Shown here: piece by piece, positions 61,529 through 64,000 of the stretch
How the letters are laid out: each line of letters opens with the position of its first letter
How positions within the stretch are numbered: the first letter of the stretch is position 1
Assembly (NCBI GenBank): GCA_948435375.1
Contig: CAOJGQ010000002.1
Location: 32,425 to 96,424, forward strand
Direction of reading: 5' to 3'
Length of the DNA: 64,000 nt
Source: an uncultured Candidatus Saccharibacteria bacterium
GTDB lineage: Bacteria > Patescibacteriota > Saccharimonadia > Saccharimonadales > Saccharimonadaceae
The notes under the pieces: generated by a model
What the model was told of the DNA's origin: nothing
What the model saw: the letters and a program-made list of their open reading frames with translations, nothing else
Database searches by the model: none
Program-made: the position numbers and the translations under genes

Positions 61529-61718
61529 GGACCGTAAAGCCGTACCAGCGATAATTGTCGGATGATGGAAGGATGTTGAGGTTATTGAAGTCAAGATAGT
61601 AGACATCAAGCGTCGATAAAAAGGCACTGCCGCTCCAGAAGCGACCGGTCATGCCAGCACTCCGCAAAGAGCCTGTAGCCATATGTGTATACCCGCCACG
61701 AGTTAGATATATGGGAAA
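61529..61718 (-). repeat. lectin-domain cassette H
   Basis: Minus strand encodes PIYLTRGGY, ATGSLRSAG, RFWSGSAFLSTLDVYYL, NILPSSDNYRW, GFTVQDRYLIVRTVKPYQR. More diverged than A, B, D, E and G. Its end overlaps that of G. Confidence 0.8.
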
Positions 61719-61741
61719 ATGGGAGAGTTTTATAGTAGAAT

Positions 61742-62449
61742 ATGATTAGGATGGTTCTATACGATGAAATTAGTCACCTTGAAACGGTGGATCCAGAGCT
61801 GAGAAATTTTGTGGAGAGGGAGATTTTTCCGCGTTATGCGAAGTTTTTCTCGCATGGGTTACCGCATATTTATAATGTGGTCGCTAATACTTTAATGCTG
61901 GCGGAATTTTACCACAAGGACTTTGATTTAGCGTACACAGCGGCGGCTTGTCATGATTTGGGTCTAAAAATCAACCGCAAGCAGCACGAGCTGGCTTCGG
62001 GCGAGATTGTCGCAGAGGAAAAAGGTTTGCAAAAGTTCTTTTCGGCGGCGGAGATACAGGTTATTCGCGAAGCGGTGGAGGATCATCGTGGCTCGAGAAA
62101 AATCTCGCCGCGGAGTTTTTATGGCAGGATGATTTCGGACGCGGATCGTGATTTTGAACTCGAGACGTTGGCTTGGAGGACGATTGCCACCAGTGTGAAG
62201 AACTATACTGAACTAAAAACTTGCGAGGAGTATTTTGATCGCTGTTATGCTTATATTTCGCAGCGAATTGCACGGGACGGGCATTTTAACCTGTGGACGA
62301 ATAATCCGATTTTAGTCGAACGCCGGGCGAAATTCGAGGAAGGATTTTTCGACCGCGAGCGTTATCGAGATATTTACTTTGCGGAGTATGAGCGGTTGGC
62401 GAGGGTTGGCGAGCTGGAGAAAATTCAGACGTATTATGAGGACTTTTGA
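61742..62449 (+). CDS. HD-domain phosphohydrolase-like protein
   Basis: 235 residues. GLPHIYNVVANT, the ACHDLGLK HD doublet, an EDHRGS region and DADRDFE give the metal-binding H..HD..D set of HD enzymes, of the YfbR/uncharacterised small HD type. Substrate unknown, probably a nucleotide. TATAGT (61731-61736) is 5 nt from the ATG; an in-frame ATG nine nt later is possible. Starts just after cassette H. Confidence 0.85.
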   Translation: MIRMVLYDEISHLETVDPELRNFVEREIFPRYAKFFSHGLPHIYNVVANTLMLAEFYHKDFDLAYTAAACHDLGLKINRKQHELASGEIVAEEKGLQKFFSAAEIQVIREAVEDHRGSRKISPRSFYGRMISDADRDFELETLAWRTIATSVKNYTELKTCEEYFDRCYAYISQRIARDGHFNLWTNNPILVERRAKFEEGFFDRERYRDIYFAEYERLARVGELEKIQTYYEDF

Positions 62450-62515
62450 GACCCCCGATTAATAGTCATGACACCTAAAATCCTTGCCAGTAGATGCACA
62501 CGTTAAAGCTTGCGG

Positions 62516-63147
62516 CTAAATTTCGAGGCTGTCGCCGGGTTTCAGTGGCGCCCAGTTCGCGCCAACCTTCTCACAAGTAGCCTTCAGGCCGCCATCGAAA
62601 ACTTGCTTGCCAAAAGGAGAAAGCAGGGCGTCATGTACCGGGATGGCGATTTTTGGCTTGATTTCCGTGATGAATTTCGTACAATCTGCCACGTTCCACC
62701 AAGGAGCAACCTCTGGGACCAGCAAAACGTCGGCATTTTCAACTGCGGGCTGGTCAAAAGAATCTCCTGGATTCATAACGTGCCCATCGACTATAACACC
62801 CAAGTTTTGACACGGCATTACTCCGCCAAATACCAAACCGTGGTCGTGACCAGAAAAATGTAGTCTGAAACCGTTAATCTCAAGTTCATCACCGTTTTCA
62901 GCGGTGATGAACTGCGGAAATTCCACAGTGAGGTCTTCGGGGCCAACGATTTCCGCCTCAAGGTTTGTGGCCATGATTTTTTGCAAGGCATCCATTTGCA
63001 GATGGTCAAAATGTTTGTGCGTGATAATAACTGCGGCGACATTTTGCAATTCTGGCAGTTGATTAACGAATTCGACTGGATCAAAAACTATTTTTGGCCG
63101 TCTTTTTCTAGAATAATCCCAGAATGTTCCAATTTGGTCAATTTCAT
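62516..63147 (-). pseudogene. metallo-beta-lactamase-fold hydrolase, frameshifted near its start
   Basis: The true start is the ATG at 63147 with AGGAG 6 nt upstream, coding MKLTKLEHSGIILEKDGQK, a typical beginning for this MBL group. A stop then follows in that frame; the rest (IVFDPVEFVNQL and THKHFDHLQMDAL with HxHxDH) is in the next frame. One missing A in the A5 run at 63091-63095 (minus strand) explains it. The longer in-frame ORF from 63247 has unrelated N-terminal residues. Either a recent frameshift or a base error. Intact, it would be a UlaG-like metal hydrolase. Confidence 0.75.
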
Positions 63148-63212
63148 GCTGTTCTCCTTTTTTAAAATCTTTATAATTATTTTGTTCCTTTAATTCATTT
63201 ATCTCAGCCTTA

Positions 63213-63758
63213 TTATAACTCATATTCTCCGACTTCAGCGTTACCATATTCTATGCTCCACCAATCCGTGTCATCGGTGTAGCCCATAATATTGTGGTGG
63301 AGTCCGCGGGCAGCTTGTCCGTGCGTCACGATTAAAATTATTTCATCACCAGAATGTTTGGTTTTAATGTCGTCTAGCACGGCTTTGGTGCGGGCGAGGA
63401 CATCCTTCACGGGCTCAATATTACCAATGTTGGTATTGAGTTTTAGGTCACCAATGTCATAGCCAGTCGCTTCTATCCAACCATTGACAGTTTGACCCTC
63501 ATAATCGCTGAACGACCGCTCCATTAGCCTATCGTCATAGACTATTTCACATTTGCCGTTCGTGGCAATTTGAGCGGTTTCCGCGGCGCGCCTCAAAGGC
63601 GAAGCATAGCAAATTGCAAAATCAAGATTCTGAATTTTGTCGCGTAGTTTCGTAGCCTGCTTTTTGCCAGTTTCGTTCAGTGGAATGTCTGAGCGACCCT
63701 GAGCTTTGCGCGCAATATTCCAGTCGGTAAGACCGTGGCGAGCGATATAAACTTTCAT
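63213..63758 (-). CDS. histidine phosphatase family protein (phosphoglycerate mutase-like)
   Basis: 181 residues from the ATG at 63758, which has AAGGAG 7 nt upstream; the longer frame from 63920 covers the RNA leader. RHG motif IARHGLTDWN with the phospho-His, YASPLRRAAETA, SFSDYEGQTVNGW and THGQAARGLHH complete the active site. Acts on a phosphorylated small molecule, perhaps a sugar phosphate or alpha-ribazole phosphate. Preceded by a structured leader with its own terminator, so probably regulated. Confidence 0.9.
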   Translation of the reverse strand: MKVYIARHGLTDWNIARKAQGRSDIPLNETGKKQATKLRDKIQNLDFAICYASPLRRAAETAQIATNGKCEIVYDDRLMERSFSDYEGQTVNGWIEATGYDIGDLKLNTNIGNIEPVKDVLARTKAVLDDIKTKHSGDEIILIVTHGQAARGLHHNIMGYTDDTDWWSIEYGNAEVGEYEL

Positions 63759-63791
63759 TAGGTAAACTCCTTTTCTGTGAGTTTTTCTGAG

Positions 63792-63942
63792 ACAAAAAAT
63801 AGGACACCACGAGGGTGTTCTACGTCCTTCATACAGATGAGCTTTCGCCCGGCTGTCGTGGTGCCCTATCCTAGGGCGAACACGAAACCAGTGCAACTCA
63901 TCTGCACAGATAAAACTCATCTATACTTAATAACGTAGAACA
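63792..63942 (-). ncRNA. structured RNA / riboswitch-like leader, unclassified
   Basis: Helices on plus coordinates: 63817-63825 with 63933-63941 (9 bp), 63834-63841 with 63897-63904 (8 bp), 63844-63850 with 63874-63880 (7 bp). A 14-bp helix (63799-63812 with 63856-63869) links the apical loop to the 3' end and is followed by a U6 run in the RNA. A TATAAT box is at 63948-63953. It ends 34 nt before the phosphatase gene. I recognise no known riboswitch class. Confidence 0.55.
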
Positions 63943-64000
63943 CTTTTATTATAACATTGAATCTCTCTGTTGGGAATGACGATTTTCAACGATTTTTAAG

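Noticed and set aside
63792..63942. Hammerhead ribozyme or T-box in the phosphatase leader
   Set aside because: GAUGAG and CGAAA occur, but the CUGAUGA core and the cleavage-site stem are missing; no T-box AGGGUGGNACC motif.
1..64000. CRISPR array or cas genes
   Set aside because: No regularly spaced direct repeats and no Cas-like protein seen; the cassettes are far apart and on both strands.
1..64000. DGR reverse transcriptase or template repeat within the window
   Set aside because: No protein with reverse-transcriptase motifs and no cassette with A at all variable columns is present; they must lie elsewhere if they exist.

Overview
Organism: The window looks like part of a Candidatus Saccharibacteria (TM7) or close Patescibacteria genome. 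Reasons: compact gene-dense layout with TAATG/ATGA overlaps, short or divergent housekeeping proteins (Cys-free bL32-like protein, S16 and trigger factor with Lys- or Glu-rich tails), a 'CaiB/BaiF'-type Cys-rich small protein family common in that radiation, and a cutinase-like secreted hydrolase that would suit an epibiont on Actinobacteria. UGA is used as a normal stop, so the SR1/Gracilibacteria code does not apply. Assignment is inference from gene content; no marker phylogeny was run. Layout: 1-7.2 kb, minus-strand housekeeping block (MacB-like ABC exporter, cysS, alpha/beta hydrolase, DHH phosphoesterase, CmpB-like membrane protein, rmuC). 7.7-8.8 kb, an orphan lipoprotein. 9.2-16.4 kb, rpoC and rpoB. 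16.7-18.2 kb, two orphan genes and a terminator-rich spacer. 18.3-21.5 kb, khpA, rpsP, rnc, a Nudix gene, nusB and a bL32-like gene. 22.3-31.5 kb, leuS (with an inserted Nudix domain), orphans, a SpoU methyltransferase, a LOG-family gene, an epimerase-like gene, rpiB and gap. 31.5-36.8 kb, a repeat-rich gap with a decayed gene and an IS200 remnant, then rpsG, rpsL, tig and a GlcD-like oxidase. 36.9-39.1 kb, a secreted cutinase/von Willebrand A protein. 39.1-49.5 kb, ung, a bactofilin-like membrane protein, a conjugation-type ATPase operon, tRNA-Gln, an AI-2E family transporter and tgt. 49.8-57.3 kb, a plus-strand accessory set (P-type ATPase, Nudix, a frameshifted ABC exporter, FMN-binding protein, flavodoxin) with a Cys-less glutamate racemase homologue and tRNA-Pro. 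57.4-64 kb, accessory genes and wreckage (GrpB, GIY-YIG, hsdR/hsdS scar, tspO remnant), lipase, HD, metallo-beta-lactamase and phosphatase genes, and a structured RNA at the right end. Main discovery: eight dispersed copies (A-H) of a roughly 190-bp cassette coding the C-terminal half of a C-type-lectin/FISUMP-like domain lie in intergenic gaps without any N-terminal gene. In the five closest copies at least 16 codon columns vary only in the first two bases while the third stays a fixed C or T (NNC or NNT). This is what adenine mutagenesis of AAC/AAT template codons by a diversity-generating retroelement (DGR) would leave. No reverse transcriptase or template repeat is in this window. The cassettes occur with long hairpin elements, and twice as convergent pairs; a related hairpin has entered leuS in frame. 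Expression: many genes have TATAAT exactly 6-7 nt before ATG, implying leaderless mRNAs. A second promoter class (TTGACT-17-TATAAT with a shared spacer end and shared start sequence) often points at the 3' ends of opposing genes, suggesting small or antisense RNAs.
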